Part shown: one piece after another, positions 9,825 to 20,272 of the stretch
How the letters are laid out: each line of letters opens with the position of its first letter
Numbering within the stretch: position 1 is the stretch's first letter
Assembly: GCF_003286645.3 (NCBI RefSeq)
Contig: NZ_CP127382.2
Coordinates: forward strand, 868,001 to 932,000
Direction of reading: 5' to 3'
Source: Aerococcus tenax
GTDB taxonomy: Bacteria > Bacillota > Bacilli > Lactobacillales > Aerococcaceae
Length of the DNA: 64,000 bases
Notes under the pieces: model-generated
The model's input: the letters and a program-made list of their open reading frames with translations, nothing else
Told to the model about the DNA's origin: nothing
The model's database searches: none
Program-made: the position numbers and the translations under genes

Positions 9825-12800
9825 ATGACAAAACGTAATGATATTAAAAAAATAATGGTTATTGGTTCTGGCCCGATCGTGATTGGTCAGGCAGCGGAAT
9901 TTGATTATGCAGGAACTCAAGCTTGCTTGGCTTTGCGCGAAGAAGGTTATGAAGTGGTCCTAGTAAACTCTAATCCAGCGACCATTATGACTGACCGCGA
10001 AGTAGCCGATAAGGTTTATATGGAACCGTTGACTTTAGAATTCTTAACTCAAATTCTGCACCAAGAACATCCTGATGCTCTCTTACCTACCCTAGGGGGG
10101 CAAACAGCCTTGAATATGGCTATTGAACTTTCCCAAGCTGGTGTTTTAGAGGACTTAGAAATCGAACTCTTGGGTACAGATTTAAAGGCAATTAACCAAG
10201 CTGAGGACCGGGAACAATTTAAGGAACTGATGGAAGAATTAGGTGAACCGATTCCTGAATCCAAAATCGTCCACCATGTCGATGAAGCTATCGCCTTTGC
10301 TAATGAAATTGGCTATCCGATAATTGTCCGTCCCGCCTTTACTCTAGGAGGAACTGGTGGGGGACTTTGTGACAATGAGGAAGAATTAGCGGAAATTGCT
10401 GAACATGGCTTATCCCTATCTCCGGTTCACCAATGTTTGATTGAACGTTCGATTACCGGCTACAAAGAAATTGAATACGAAGTGATGCGGGACAGCCAAG
10501 ACAATGCCTTAGTAGTATGTAATATGGAAAATTTTGATCCGGTGGGTATCCATACTGGGGATTCCATTGTTTTTGCACCATCACAAACTCTTTCCGACGA
10601 GGATAGCCAAATGCTCAGAGATGTGAGCTTAAAAATTATTCGGGCCCTCGGGATTGAAGGTGGCTGTAATGTGCAATTAGCCTTAGATCCGCACTCAGCT
10701 AACTATTATGTGATTGAAGTTAACCCTCGGGTGTCACGGTCTTCAGCCTTGGCTTCTAAGGCTACTGGTTACCCTATTGCTAAACTAGCCGCTAAGATAG
10801 CTGTTGGTCTGACCCTCGATGAAATGATCAATCCAGTCACTGGTTCTTCCTATTCCATGTTTGAACCTGCTTTAGACTATGTGGTATGTAAGATGCCGCG
10901 CTTTCCTTTTGACAAGTTTGAACATGCTGATCGTCATCTGGGCACCCAAATGAAGGCAACTGGGGAGGTTATGGCGATTGGTAGAAATATCGAAGAAAGC
11001 CTGCTCAAGGCTTGCCGGTCATTAGAAATTGGCGTGATCCATAATGAAATTAGTGACTTTGCTGACTTAGATATGGATACCTTAGCTGAAAGAATCAAAC
11101 ATCCCCAAGATGATCGTTTCTTTTATTTATCTGAAGCGGTCCGCCGTGGGGTAGATATTGATTTGTTAAACCAATGGACTGGGATCAATCCTTTCTTCCT
11201 TGATAAGCTCTTAGTTATTGCGGAATTGGAAGAAGAATTAAGCCAAAATGTAGGGGATCAGTACAGCTTGCGCAAGGCCAAGGTAAAAGGCTTTTCCGAT
11301 GTAAAAATCGCTGAACTATGGGACTGGACGCCAGAAGAAGTGAGAAAATATCGCCTTGAGACTGGCATTCTGCCAAGTTATAAAATGGTTGATACCTGTG
11401 CAGGGGAATTTGAATCGCAAACCCCATACTTCTATTCCACCTACGCAGAAGCCAACGAATCCCAAGTTTCTGACCGTGAAAAAGTCATTGTCTTAGGGTC
11501 GGGTCCTATTCGTATTGGTCAAGGGGTTGAATTTGACTATGCCACGGTCCACTGTGTTGAAGCGTTAAAACATGCAGGCTATGAAGCCATAGTTATTAAT
11601 AGTAATCCAGAAACGGTCTCCACTGACTTTTCGATATCGGACAAATTATATTTTGAACCCTTAAGTTTTGAAGATGTGATGAATGTTATTGACTTAGAGC
11701 GGCCTAAAGGGGTTATTGTTCAGTTCGGTGGGCAAACAGCGATTAATCTGGCTTGGCCACTGGCTAGAGCTGGAGTGAAATTACTGGGAACTCAAGTAGA
11801 AGATATTGACCGCGCAGAAGATCGTGATCTTTTTGAACAATTGATTCATTCTTTAAATATTCCTCAGCCTAATGGGAAAACGGTAATGAATGAAAGTGAA
11901 GCGGTCAAGGCAGCCAAAGAAATTGGTTATCCTGTTTTAGTACGTCCTTCCTATGTCATTGGTGGTCGGGCTATGGAAATTGTCTATAGTGAAACTGAAT
12001 TACATAAATATATACAAAGCGCTGTTGAAGTTAGTGAGGATCATCCTGTCTTAATCGACGATTACCTCCTCGGTATAGAGTGTGAAGTTGATGTGATCTC
12101 AGATGGTGAAGATGCTTATGTCCCAGGCATTATGGAACATATTGAACGCGCCGGAGTGCACTCGGGAGATTCCATTGCTGCCTATCCACCTCAAAACCTA
12201 AGTGCATCGGTGCAAGCAACCATCATTAAGTACAGTCAGGAATTAGCTAAATCCTTGCACTGCGTGGGCTTAATGAACATTCAATTTATCGTCCAAGGCG
12301 AGAAAGTCTATGTGATCGAAGTCAATCCAAGAGCCAGTCGGACGGTGCCATTCCTCTCTAAGGTAACTAATATTTCTATGGCTCAAGTCGCTACCCAATT
12401 AATTCTTGGTAAAAAACTTGGCGATTTGATCGATCTTAGTTCGCCAAAAGAAGCAGACGGGGTCTATATTAAGGCACCGGTCTTCTCCTTTAATAAATTG
12501 GCCAAAGTAGATAGTTTACTAGGTCCGGAAATGAAATCGACAGGTGAAGTCATTGGATGTGGTCGTAGTTTAGAAGAAGCTCTCTACAAGGCCTTTGAGG
12601 CTAGTGGCTTACACCTGCCACAGTTTGGAAACATTCTCTTCACCATTGATGATCTTTCGAAGGAAGAAGCCTTGACCCTGGCTAATGGCTTTAAGTGCTT
12701 AGGGTATGAAATTTTAACGACTACGGGTACTGGCCAATACTTTAGCAATAATGGTCTAAAAGTAAAAGCTGTGGCTAAAATAAGCAGTAATGAGGCAAAT

Positions 12801-13001
12801 AGTATTCCTAATTTAATTGAAAATGGCAAGATTCAAGCCATTATCAATACTGTCGGTGGACAAAAAGAAGCTGGTGAGGATGGTCAAATTATTCGTCAAT
12901 TAGCTATTGAACATAATATTCCACTGTTTACCACCTTAGATACTGCTTTAGCCATGCTGAAGGTACTACAAAGCCGCAGTATTTCAACTCAAGCGTTATA
13001 A
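9825..13001 (+). CDS. carB: Carbamoyl-phosphate synthase large subunit
   Basis: 1,058 residues, full length. Two tandem ATP-grasp halves each carry the family start motif ([20 protein letters not shown] near residue 10 and [20 protein letters not shown] near residue 555), and the C-terminal 140 residues form the MGS-like allosteric domain. It makes carbamoyl phosphate from bicarbonate, ammonia from CarA and two ATP. It follows carA by 42 nt with an AGGAGG site. Confidence 0.98.
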   Translation: MTKRNDIKKIMVIGSGPIVIGQAAEFDYAGTQACLALREEGYEVVLVNSNPATIMTDREVADKVYMEPLTLEFLTQILHQEHPDALLPTLGGQTALNMAIELSQAGVLEDLEIELLGTDLKAINQAEDREQFKELMEELGEPIPESKIVHHVDEAIAFANEIGYPIIVRPAFTLGGTGGGLCDNEEELAEIAEHGLSLSPVHQCLIERSITGYKEIEYEVMRDSQDNALVVCNMENFDPVGIHTGDSIVFAPSQTLSDEDSQMLRDVSLKIIRALGIEGGCNVQLALDPHSANYYVIEVNPRVSRSSALASKATGYPIAKLAAKIAVGLTLDEMINPVTGSSYSMFEPALDYVVCKMPRFPFDKFEHADRHLGTQMKATGEVMAIGRNIEESLLKACRSLEIGVIHNEISDFADLDMDTLAERIKHPQDDRFFYLSEAVRRGVDIDLLNQWTGINPFFLDKLLVIAELEEELSQNVGDQYSLRKAKVKGFSDVKIAELWDWTPEEVRKYRLETGILPSYKMVDTCAGEFESQTPYFYSTYAEANESQVSDREKVIVLGSGPIRIGQGVEFDYATVHCVEALKHAGYEAIVINSNPETVSTDFSISDKLYFEPLSFEDVMNVIDLERPKGVIVQFGGQTAINLAWPLARAGVKLLGTQVEDIDRAEDRDLFEQLIHSLNIPQPNGKTVMNESEAVKAAKEIGYPVLVRPSYVIGGRAMEIVYSETELHKYIQSAVEVSEDHPVLIDDYLLGIECEVDVISDGEDAYVPGIMEHIERAGVHSGDSIAAYPPQNLSASVQATIIKYSQELAKSLHCVGLMNIQFIVQGEKVYVIEVNPRASRTVPFLSKVTNISMAQVATQLILGKKLGDLIDLSSPKEADGVYIKAPVFSFNKLAKVDSLLGPEMKSTGEVIGCGRSLEEALYKAFEASGLHLPQFGNILFTIDDLSKEEALTLANGFKCLGYEILTTTGTGQYFSNNGLKVKAVAKISSNEANSIPNLIENGKIQAIINTVGGQKEAGEDGQIIRQLAIEHNIPLFTTLDTALAMLKVLQSRSISTQAL

Positions 13002-13048
13002 GATAGACAAGAATCGTTAAACTTTAGAAAAATTTTAGGGGGATAAGA

Positions 13049-13963
13049 ATGGAACATTTAACCAGTGTACAAGATTTAAGCAATGAAGAAGTAATGGAGC
13101 TTATTAGACAAGGGGAAACTTTTAAAAATAGTCCAGTAGCGGTTCATCCCCAATCCATTACTATGGCTAATTTGTTTTATGAAAATTCAACTAGAACACA
13201 TATGAGTTTTGAGCAGGCAGAACGGCGCTTGGGTTATCAAGTCTTACCCTTTGAAGTGAGTCAGAGTTCGGTCAATAAAGGCGAAAGTCTCTATGATACC
13301 GTTATTACTTTAGAAGCTATTGGAGCTAATGCATTAGTTATTCGCCATTCTCAAAATGAGTACTATCTTGACCTATTAAAAGAGCTTAATAAGCACCACC
13401 ATAAAATCCACCTAATTAATGGTGGTGATGGTAGTGGCCAACATCCGAGCCAATGTTTACTAGATATGATGACTATCTATGAAGAGTTTAAGCACTTTGA
13501 TGGTTTGAAGGTGGCTATTATTGGTGACATTAAAAATTCACGGGTAGCTCGCAGCAATGCCCAATTACTCAACCAATTGGGGAGTCAAGTATTCTTTTCG
13601 GGGCCAGAAGCCTGGTATGATCCTCAAATGGACCAATATGGCTGCTACCAAGACATTGACCAGTTAATTGACCAAATGGATGTGGTGATGCTCTTACGGG
13701 TCCAACATGAAAGACATTCTGATGACCCATTGGAGAAGAGTTTTGACCCCAAGCTTTACCATGAGAAATATGGAATTAATTTAGACCGTTATCAAAAGCT
13801 ACAAGACCATGCTATATTAATGCATCCAGGTCCTATTAATCGTGACGTTGAACTGGCTAGTGAGCTAGTAGAATCAGAAAAGAGTCGCTTTGTGCAACAA
13901 ATGGAAAATGGCGTTTATATGAGAATGGCTATCTTAAAGAGTGTGATTGAGGGTGAGAAATAA
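13049..13963 (+). CDS. pyrB: Aspartate carbamoyltransferase catalytic subunit
   Basis: 304 residues. Condenses carbamoyl phosphate with aspartate. The carbamoyl-phosphate loop [16 protein letters not shown] (about 48-63) and the [10 protein letters not shown] aspartate-binding region near the C-terminus are intact. TAGGGGGATAAG precedes the ATG. No PyrI regulatory chain is present, as in other Firmicutes. The stop overlaps the pyrC start by one base. Confidence 0.97.
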   Translation: MEHLTSVQDLSNEEVMELIRQGETFKNSPVAVHPQSITMANLFYENSTRTHMSFEQAERRLGYQVLPFEVSQSSVNKGESLYDTVITLEAIGANALVIRHSQNEYYLDLLKELNKHHHKIHLINGGDGSGQHPSQCLLDMMTIYEEFKHFDGLKVAIIGDIKNSRVARSNAQLLNQLGSQVFFSGPEAWYDPQMDQYGCYQDIDQLIDQMDVVMLLRVQHERHSDDPLEKSFDPKLYHEKYGINLDRYQKLQDHAILMHPGPINRDVELASELVESEKSRFVQQMENGVYMRMAILKSVIEGEK

Positions 13964-15261
13964 TGAAAGTCCTAATTCAAGCAGGTAAGGTTTATAGTCA
14001 GGGTTCGTTGACGACTATGGATATTCTTATTGAGGAAGGAAAGATCCAAGCTCTGGGTCAACACTTGGTCGACCAAGATGAAGTTGATCAGGTGATTGAT
14101 GCTTCAGGCTGCTTGGTGACTCCAGGCCTTATTGATATCCATGTCCATTACCGAGAACCAGGTTTTGAAGACAAAGAAACGATTGCTAGTGGTAGCCGGG
14201 CAGCAGCTCGCGGAGGTTTTACTAGCGTATGTACCATGGCTAACACCAATCCTGTTCCTGATACCCCTGAAAAACTTAGCCAGTTAATTCAAAAGAATCA
14301 AAGTGATGGTGAGGTAAAGATCCATCAATACGCTCCCATTACCAAGGATTTAACCAGTGACCAAGTTGTTGATATTCCTGCGATGAAGGAGGAGGGTGCT
14401 TTTGCCTTGAGTAATGATGGACATGGCGTCCAATCTGCTGCAACCATGTATCAAGCGATGCTAGCAGCCAAAGAGCAAGGCTTAGCCGTTTGCGCTCACC
14501 TAGAAGACCGTTCCTTATTTAATAATGGCGTGATCAATGCAGGAAAGGCTGCAGAGCGTATGGAACTTCCTGGAATTTTATCAGTGGCTGAAAGCAGTCA
14601 ATTGGCTAGAGATATTGAATTAGCTCGGGCAACAGGGGTTCACTACCATGTCTGCCATGTGTCTACGGCGGCCAGTTTAAATTTGATTCGCCAAGCCAAA
14701 TTGGATGGAGTGAATATTACTTGTGAGGTTGCTCCCCACCACCTTCTCTTCCATGATGGCAATATCTTAAAAGATGATGCGAATTATAAAATGAACCCGC
14801 CATTGAGAAACTCATCAGACCAAGAAGCCCTAGTCCAAGCCTTAAATGACGGGACTATTGATTTGATCGCTACAGACCATGCTCCCCATACCGAAGAAGA
14901 AAAGAGTCAAGGCTTCTTGAAGTCCCCCTTTGGAATTGTTGGTAGTGAAACAGCCTTTATGAGTTTATACACGCTATTAGTTAAGCGAGGAAAACTCAGT
15001 TTAGAAAGGCTTATTGCCCTAATGACTGACCAACCTCGTCAATTATTCCATTTAGAGACAGCAGGAACCATCTGGCCAGGGCAAGCTGCTGATATTAGTA
15101 TCTTTAATCTCGACCGTCCTTATCAAGTCAAGGCTAGTGACTACGCCTCAAAGAGTAGTAATAGTCCCCTAAATAACACTAGTTTATACGGACGAACCGA
15201 ATATTGTTTAGTTGATGGAGAAATTGTTTATCAAGCTGAGGGAGGAAATAATAATGAATAA
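13963..15261 (+). CDS. pyrC: Dihydroorotase
   Basis: 432 residues, class-I dihydroorotase length. It closes carbamoyl aspartate to dihydroorotate. The metal-binding motif IDIHVHYREPG (about 58-68), a later HVST motif and the catalytic TDHAPHTEEEK region (about 305-315) are visible. Start codon ATG shares its A with the pyrB stop (TAATG). The last 8 nt overlap pyrD, so pyrB-pyrC-pyrD are translationally coupled. Confidence 0.97.
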   Translation: MKVLIQAGKVYSQGSLTTMDILIEEGKIQALGQHLVDQDEVDQVIDASGCLVTPGLIDIHVHYREPGFEDKETIASGSRAAARGGFTSVCTMANTNPVPDTPEKLSQLIQKNQSDGEVKIHQYAPITKDLTSDQVVDIPAMKEEGAFALSNDGHGVQSAATMYQAMLAAKEQGLAVCAHLEDRSLFNNGVINAGKAAERMELPGILSVAESSQLARDIELARATGVHYHVCHVSTAASLNLIRQAKLDGVNITCEVAPHHLLFHDGNILKDDANYKMNPPLRNSSDQEALVQALNDGTIDLIATDHAPHTEEEKSQGFLKSPFGIVGSETAFMSLYTLLVKRGKLSLERLIALMTDQPRQLFHLETAGTIWPGQAADISIFNLDRPYQVKASDYASKSSNSPLNNTSLYGRTEYCLVDGEIVYQAEGGNNNE

Positions 15262-16165
15262 TATCCAAGTGGAATTACCCGGTTTATCCTTATCTAACCC
15301 CTTAATGCCCGCTAGTGGGAGTTTTGGTTATGGTGATTTCTCTAATTGCCAAGACCTCGATTTAAGTCAATTAGGCGCCTTAGTGATAAAAACCACCACT
15401 TTGGAAGCTCGCGAAGGCAACCCTGATCCTAAGATGTGGTGGAATGATGAATACAGTCTTAATGCAGTAGGTTTAAAAAATCCAGGAATTGATGTGGTTA
15501 TCAAGGAAAAACTTCCTCAGCTCAAAGAAAAATATCCTAGCTTGCCCATCATTGCTAGCGTGGGAGGAAATACAGTTGAGGACTATTGTCAAGTCGCCCA
15601 ATTATTTGATCAATCCGGCTTAGTTAACGCTCTTGAAATTAATATCTCTTGTCCGAATGTGAAAAAGGGCGGCCTTGCTTTTGGTAAGGATCCTCAATTT
15701 GCTAAGGAATTAACCGAAAAAATTAAGTCCTTAGTTGACCTACCAGTATACGTTAAATTGTCCCCCAATGTCGATGACGTGGTGGCTATGGCCCAAGCCT
15801 TAGAAGAAGCAGGTGCAGATGGCCTAACCATGATCAATACCTTACTCGGAATGGGCATTGATATTAAAGAAAAAAGGCCAGTTCTAGGTAATGGCTATGG
15901 GGGAATCTCAGGACCGCTCTTAAAACCCTTGGCTTTAAGAATGATTCACCAAGTCCGCCAACAAAGCCAACTGCCTATTATTGGGGTGGGCGGCATATGC
16001 ACGGTCGATGATGTGATTGAAATGTTTATGGCCGGAGCTAACGCCGTCCAAGTGGGCTACCAACACTTTAAAAATCCTGGAATTTGTATTGATTTGGCTA
16101 AAGAATTACCGTCTCGTTTAGCAGAATTAGGCATTTCGAGCTTAACAGATATCCAAGTAATTTAA
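15254..16165 (+). CDS. pyrD: Dihydroorotate dehydrogenase, class 1B catalytic subunit
   Basis: 303 residues from the ATG at 15254, chosen because GGAGG (15241-15245) sits at the right spacing; an earlier in-frame ATG at 15212 lies deep inside pyrC. It oxidises dihydroorotate to orotate using FMN. The active-site segment NISCPNVKKGG has the catalytic Cys and the class-1B form. Class-1B enzymes normally work with the Fe-S/FAD subunit PyrK and pass electrons to NAD+. No pyrK, pyrF or pyrE is next to it here. Confidence 0.95.
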   Translation: MNNIQVELPGLSLSNPLMPASGSFGYGDFSNCQDLDLSQLGALVIKTTTLEAREGNPDPKMWWNDEYSLNAVGLKNPGIDVVIKEKLPQLKEKYPSLPIIASVGGNTVEDYCQVAQLFDQSGLVNALEINISCPNVKKGGLAFGKDPQFAKELTEKIKSLVDLPVYVKLSPNVDDVVAMAQALEEAGADGLTMINTLLGMGIDIKEKRPVLGNGYGGISGPLLKPLALRMIHQVRQQSQLPIIGVGGICTVDDVIEMFMAGANAVQVGYQHFKNPGICIDLAKELPSRLAELGISSLTDIQVI

Positions 16166-16199
16166 ATTAAAAACACTGGTAAAAGCTAAGGATTTTCCC

Positions 16200-16228
16200 T
16201 TGACCTTAGGGCTTAATTTTGCTAAACT
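16200..16228 (+). promoter_or_regulatory. Promoter of the rplU-prp-rpmA operon
   Basis: TTGACC (16200-16205) and TAAACT (16223-16228) with a 17-nt spacer. Confidence 0.8.
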
Positions 16229-16234
16229 ACTCTT

Positions 16235-16345
16235 GTTGTATTTCTGTAAGCACCAGAACTGCAACCGCGCATCGATAAGTTGAAGTATCAAGTATGATTA
16301 TTTGGTCACTTATCTTGGCGAGTCTAAGTAATTATAAGGAGGTGC
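16235..16345 (+). promoter_or_regulatory. Ribosomal protein L21 leader region
   Basis: About 110 nt of transcribed leader lie between the promoter and the rplU ribosome site. It contains CTGTAAGCACCAGAACTGCAA, resembling the autoregulatory L21 leader seen ahead of rplU in Firmicutes. The match is by position and general look; a covariance search was not possible. Confidence 0.5.
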
Positions 16346-16350
16346 ATTGC

Positions 16351-16659
16351 ATGTACGCTGTTATTAAAACAGGTGGAAAGCAAATTAAAGTTGAGGAAGG
16401 TTCAGTAATCTTTGTTGAAAAATTAGATGCTGAAGCAGGAGATAAGGTAACCTTTGACGAAGTAGTCTTTGTTGGTGGTGAAAGTACTAAAATTGGTACG
16501 CCATTAGTAGAAGGTGCCTCAGTTGAAGGGACTGTTGAAAAACAAGGTCGCGAAAAGAAAGTGACTACCTTCAAATACCGTCCTAAAAAAGACTCTCGTT
16601 CTAAACAAGGTCATCGTCAACCTTATACTAAAGTAACAATTGATTCAATTAAGGCTTAA
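16351..16659 (+). CDS. rplU: 50S ribosomal protein L21
   Basis: 102 residues from the ATG at 16351, which has TAAGGAGG upstream; an in-frame ATG at 16294 would add 19 residues foreign to the family. It begins [17 protein letters not shown] and contains [20 protein letters not shown], both L21 hallmarks. It binds 23S rRNA in the large subunit. First gene of the L21-Prp-L27 cluster. Confidence 0.98.
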   Translation: MYAVIKTGGKQIKVEEGSVIFVEKLDAEAGDKVTFDEVVFVGGESTKIGTPLVEGASVEGTVEKQGREKKVTTFKYRPKKDSRSKQGHRQPYTKVTIDSIKA

Positions 16660-16661
16660 GT

Positions 16662-16997
16662 ATGATTCAGGCAAAGTTTAAATGTAAAGATGGAAGCTTT
16701 GTAAGTATGACAGTGCTAGGACACGCTTTATCAGGGGAATATGGCCATGATTTAGTGTGTGCTGCGGTGTCAACTTTAACTTTTTCCCTGGTGAATAATT
16801 TGGAGCGTTTGACACAAGTTGCTCCAATTGTTGACTTAGATCCAGATGGGGGTTATCTCTATTGCGAAATTCCCGCTGACTTGGATGATAACCAAGCCCA
16901 GCTTGCTGAAGTCTTATTTAAAAGTTGCTATTATGCCTTAAAAGATGATGTTAGTGCCAGTCAACCTGACTATCTTCAGGTATCTTTAAATAAGTAA
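16662..16997 (+). CDS. prp: Ribosomal-processing cysteine protease Prp
   Basis: 111 residues, the usual size. The catalytic pair is visible as His21 in GHALSGEYG and Cys33 in DLVCAAVS. In Firmicutes, Prp removes the N-terminal extension of ribosomal protein L27, and the L27 encoded next has exactly that extension. It starts 2 nt after the rplU stop and 18 nt before rpmA. Formerly annotated YsxB. Confidence 0.95.
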   Translation: MIQAKFKCKDGSFVSMTVLGHALSGEYGHDLVCAAVSTLTFSLVNNLERLTQVAPIVDLDPDGGYLYCEIPADLDDNQAQLAEVLFKSCYYALKDDVSASQPDYLQVSLNK

Positions 16998-17015
16998 ACA
17001 AAGGAGGAACCTAAC

Positions 17016-17297
17016 ATGTTAAAATTAGATTTACAATTTTTCGCCCACAAAAAAGGTGGCGGTTCCACAGCTAACGGCCGTGACTCACAAGCTAAACGTT
17101 TAGGAGCTAAACGGGCAGATGGCCAATTTGTGACAGGTGGATCAATTCTTTACCGTCAACGTGGTACCCATATTCATCCAGGTGTAAACGTTGGACGCGG
17201 TGGAGACGATACTTTATTCGCACTATGTGATGGTGTGGTTAAATTTGAACGTAAAGGTCGTAACAACAAACAAGTTTCTGTATACCAAGAAGCTTAA
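17016..17297 (+). CDS. rpmA: 50S ribosomal protein L27 with cleavable N-terminal extension
   Basis: 93 residues. The first nine, MLKLDLQFF, precede AHKKGGGS, the mature L27 start; Prp is expected to cut after Phe9. L27's N-terminus reaches the peptidyl transferase centre, which is why the extension must be removed. AAAGGAGG precedes the ATG. A terminator follows, closing the operon. Confidence 0.98.
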   Translation: MLKLDLQFFAHKKGGGSTANGRDSQAKRLGAKRADGQFVTGGSILYRQRGTHIHPGVNVGRGGDDTLFALCDGVVKFERKGRNNKQVSVYQEA

Positions 17298-17312
17298 GCA
17301 GACGACGTAAGA

Positions 17313-17341
17313 GGCTGAGACAGTTGTCACAGCCCTTTTTT
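17313..17341 (+). terminator. Rho-independent terminator after rpmA
   Basis: GGCTG-a-GACA pairs with TGTC-a-CAGCC (17313-17334) followed by a T-run. Confidence 0.85.
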
Positions 17342-17370
17342 ATTATATAGACAATTAAAAGGAGTAGGTT

Positions 17371-18411
17371 ATGGATACCGAAGGAATTAAATCAGCCTTT
17401 ACATATTTGCATGAAGCGACCGAAAAAAGTGCTCAGGCTTTGGAGATGACCTATGTTGAGGCTATTCATGAAACATTACAGAACCTATTACTAGGATCAG
17501 CCCAGCAAATTAACGGAGCACCTGATGATCAAGTGATTAAGGATTTAAATAGTCTCTATCAAAAAAGTCAGTGGCAGGCTTTAGACCAGGAAACCAAGCA
17601 TAATATCATCCAATGGTTATTGATTGAAGGAGTAAAGAAGCAAGAAATACAAGCTAACTATCAAGCAACTCCAGATGCCATTGCCTTAATTATTGGCTAT
17701 CTGGCCTTTCGATTAGTTGAGTCGAATCAAAATTCGCTAGAAAAGTCTATCAATCTTTTTGATCCCTGCTTTGGCACTGGTAATTTATGGTCACTGGTGG
17801 CGAAGACTTTTACGGACCAAGACTATCAAGTCCTTGGGGCCGGAGTTGATAATGATGACTTGATGCTATCTATTGGCGAAAAGGCCATGGCCTTGCTTGG
17901 ATTAAGTCCAAAACTCACCCTTGCTGATGCTTTGGGAGATTTATTGGTTGATCCCTGCCAGGTCATTATTGCTGATTTACCGATAGGCTATTATCCTCAA
18001 GACCAAGTCGCCCAGACCTTTAAGAGCGGGGTAAAATTTATTGAGGAAGGCTCCCATGCCTATGCCCATTACTTGTTAATTGAGCAGGGGATTCATTATT
18101 TAGAGGACAATGCTTGGGGCTTGTTCTTAGTCCCCAAATCTACTTTAACCGATCCAACGCTTCCGCAATTAATGCAAGGAATAAATGAAACAGCTTATTT
18201 GCAAGCCTTTATTAATTTACCCCAAAGTCTTTTTCAAAATGAGTTTTCGCAAAAAAGTATCCTGATTGTCCAAAAACAAGGAGACCGGGCCAAGCAAAGT
18301 GACCAGGTCCTTATTGGTAATATTCCTGATTTTAAAGCAGTTGACGACATGAAACAATTTACTTCACAATTTAATGATTGGTTAGACAAGCATATCGTTA
18401 ATGGAAAATAA
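17371..18411 (+). CDS. Class I SAM-dependent methyltransferase (YtxK-like, N6-DNA methylase fold)
   Basis: 346 residues. The SAM site FDPCFGTGNLW (about 130-140) and the motif IIADLPIGYYP (about 206-216, the position of NPPY in N6-adenine methylases) place it in the YtxK-like family, widespread in Firmicutes. Its natural substrate is not settled, and there is no target-recognition domain or restriction partner here. AAAGGAG precedes the ATG. A long bidirectional terminator separates it from the convergent exporter operon. Confidence 0.85.
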   Translation: MDTEGIKSAFTYLHEATEKSAQALEMTYVEAIHETLQNLLLGSAQQINGAPDDQVIKDLNSLYQKSQWQALDQETKHNIIQWLLIEGVKKQEIQANYQATPDAIALIIGYLAFRLVESNQNSLEKSINLFDPCFGTGNLWSLVAKTFTDQDYQVLGAGVDNDDLMLSIGEKAMALLGLSPKLTLADALGDLLVDPCQVIIADLPIGYYPQDQVAQTFKSGVKFIEEGSHAYAHYLLIEQGIHYLEDNAWGLFLVPKSTLTDPTLPQLMQGINETAYLQAFINLPQSLFQNEFSQKSILIVQKQGDRAKQSDQVLIGNIPDFKAVDDMKQFTSQFNDWLDKHIVNGK

Positions 18412-18418
18412 TATATAG

Positions 18419-18471
18419 AAAAAGCTCAGTCTACTTTTTACTATGACACAGTAAAAGAGACTGAGCTTTTT
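18419..18471. terminator. Bidirectional terminator
   Basis: A perfect 14-bp stem, AAAAAGCTCAGTCT (18419-18432) with its complement at 18458-18471, contains further inner pairing and has A/T runs on both sides. It serves both the methyltransferase and the convergent exporter genes. Confidence 0.9.
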
Positions 18472-18472
18472 G

Positions 18473-20272
18473 TTAATCTTCTTGGAATTGGGCACTATAC
18501 AAGCCGTAATAGAAGCCTCGTTTTTCCATTAGACTTTCATGGTTACCTTTTTCAATAATTCTTCCTTGGTCCATAACAATAATTTGATCAGCATCCTGAA
18601 TCGTACTTAAACGGTGAGCAATCACAAAACTGGTTCGTCCTTTAAGTAATTTTTCGGTTGCTTTCTGAATTAATTCTTCAGTACGCGTGTCGATACTTGA
18701 GGTTGCTTCATCTAAGATTAAGATATCTGGTGTGGCTACTAGGGCACGGGCAATCGTAATGAGCTGTCTTTGTCCCTGAGAAATATTTGAAGCATCTTCA
18801 TTAATGATGGTGTCGTAGCCATCAGGCAATTTCCGAACAAAGTCATCGACATGGGCGGTTTTAGCCGCTGCATAAACTTCTTCCTCTGAAACAGATTGGT
18901 TATGATCACCGTATGCGATATTATCATAAATACTTCCGTTAAATAGCCAGGTATCTTGTAAGACCATTCCCATTTGTTTACGAACATCCTCGCGGGAATA
19001 GTCACGAATATCTTTACCATCAATTTTAATACTACCTTTATCGACATCATAGAAGCGTTCTAATAAGTTAATTAGAGTCGTTTTACCAGCACCAGTAGGG
19101 CCAACGATAGCAATAGTTTCGCCCTCATTAACATCCAAATTATAATCTTTTAAAGTGTAATGGTCTTCATCATAACCAAAATAAACATTGTCAAAGATTA
19201 CCTTTTTATCAGTATCAATAACGGAGTAGTCGCTATGGGTTACTTCCATTTCCTCCAGATCCAGGAATTCAAATACCCGTTCAGCGGAAGCTAGAGTACT
19301 TTGAATTTGGTTAACGATAGTAGCAAGGTTGGAAATGGGTTGGTAAAGTTGTGGGTTGTATTGTAAGAGGGCTTGGACGTCCCCAAGTGGTAGACGGCCT
19401 TGTAAAATCTCTATCCCCCCGACAAAAGCAATTAAGACGTAATCTAAATTACGGATAAAGTTAACCATGGGATAGAGAAAACCAGAAAAGAATTCGGCCC
19501 GTTGTGAGGTTTTATAATAAGCATCGGTTTCTTCTTCAAATAGATCGCGCTTATGACCTTGTTGGTTGAAAGCACGAATTTCAATTTGACCATTATAGTC
19601 TTCCTCAATATGGTCATTAATGCTTCCTTGAATTCTTTGCCGGTCAGCAAAGAGTCTTTGAGTTATTGGTGTGATGCGGCTGACTAGGAAAACAGCAAAT
19701 AGAACAGTTAATATCATAAGCCCCCCAATTTTGGGACTGATCATGAGGATCATCGTTACTACACCAATTAACTGGGTAATGCTCATAATAGTTTGAGCAA
19801 TATTTTGTTGCAGGGTACGGGCAATATTTTCAATATCATTGATGGCCCGGCTCAAAATTTCACCGGTCGATAAATGATCAATGGTACTAATTGGAAGCTT
19901 ATTCAATTTATCTCGCATGGCTTGGCGGAGATTAGCAATTGTTCCCTGTACGGCATGTGACAGTAAATAATTTTGGAAGTAACGGCCAATACTAGTGGCA
20001 ATATATAAGGCAGCGACCACTAGAAGCACACGGAAAATCCCGGTAAAGTCAATCTTATAGCCCATTTGTCCATTCATTTCTTGTAGGCCTTGGCTGACCC
20101 CTTCAGCAATCAAGGTCGTTGCTTGTCCTAAAATTTTAGGCGCAACGGTTTCGGCTATCGTTGCTGCCACCGAAAGGATTACAACCGCAATGAATGATTT
20201 TTGATAGTGACCGAAAAATTTAAAAAGACGTTTAAGGGCTTTGCTAGTTGATTTTGGTGTACGTCTTCCCAT
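18473..20272 (-). CDS. ABC multidrug exporter half-transporter, catalytically canonical subunit
   Basis: 599 residues: an N-terminal six-helix ABC exporter domain (about 25-310), then an ATPase domain with Walker A GPTGAGKTT and Walker B ILILDEATSSID carrying the catalytic Glu. The signature is non-canonical, ISQGQRQ, instead of LSGGQ. This is the TM288/EfrB-like half of a heterodimeric exporter. Its start shares one base with the stop of the partner gene, and both lie in a MarR-led operon. It probably exports drugs or other amphipathic compounds. Confidence 0.9.
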   Translation of the reverse strand: MGRRTPKSTSKALKRLFKFFGHYQKSFIAVVILSVAATIAETVAPKILGQATTLIAEGVSQGLQEMNGQMGYKIDFTGIFRVLLVVAALYIATSIGRYFQNYLLSHAVQGTIANLRQAMRDKLNKLPISTIDHLSTGEILSRAINDIENIARTLQQNIAQTIMSITQLIGVVTMILMISPKIGGLMILTVLFAVFLVSRITPITQRLFADRQRIQGSINDHIEEDYNGQIEIRAFNQQGHKRDLFEEETDAYYKTSQRAEFFSGFLYPMVNFIRNLDYVLIAFVGGIEILQGRLPLGDVQALLQYNPQLYQPISNLATIVNQIQSTLASAERVFEFLDLEEMEVTHSDYSVIDTDKKVIFDNVYFGYDEDHYTLKDYNLDVNEGETIAIVGPTGAGKTTLINLLERFYDVDKGSIKIDGKDIRDYSREDVRKQMGMVLQDTWLFNGSIYDNIAYGDHNQSVSEEEVYAAAKTAHVDDFVRKLPDGYDTIINEDASNISQGQRQLITIARALVATPDILILDEATSSIDTRTEELIQKATEKLLKGRTSFVIAHRLSTIQDADQIIVMDQGRIIEKGNHESLMEKRGFYYGLYSAQFQED

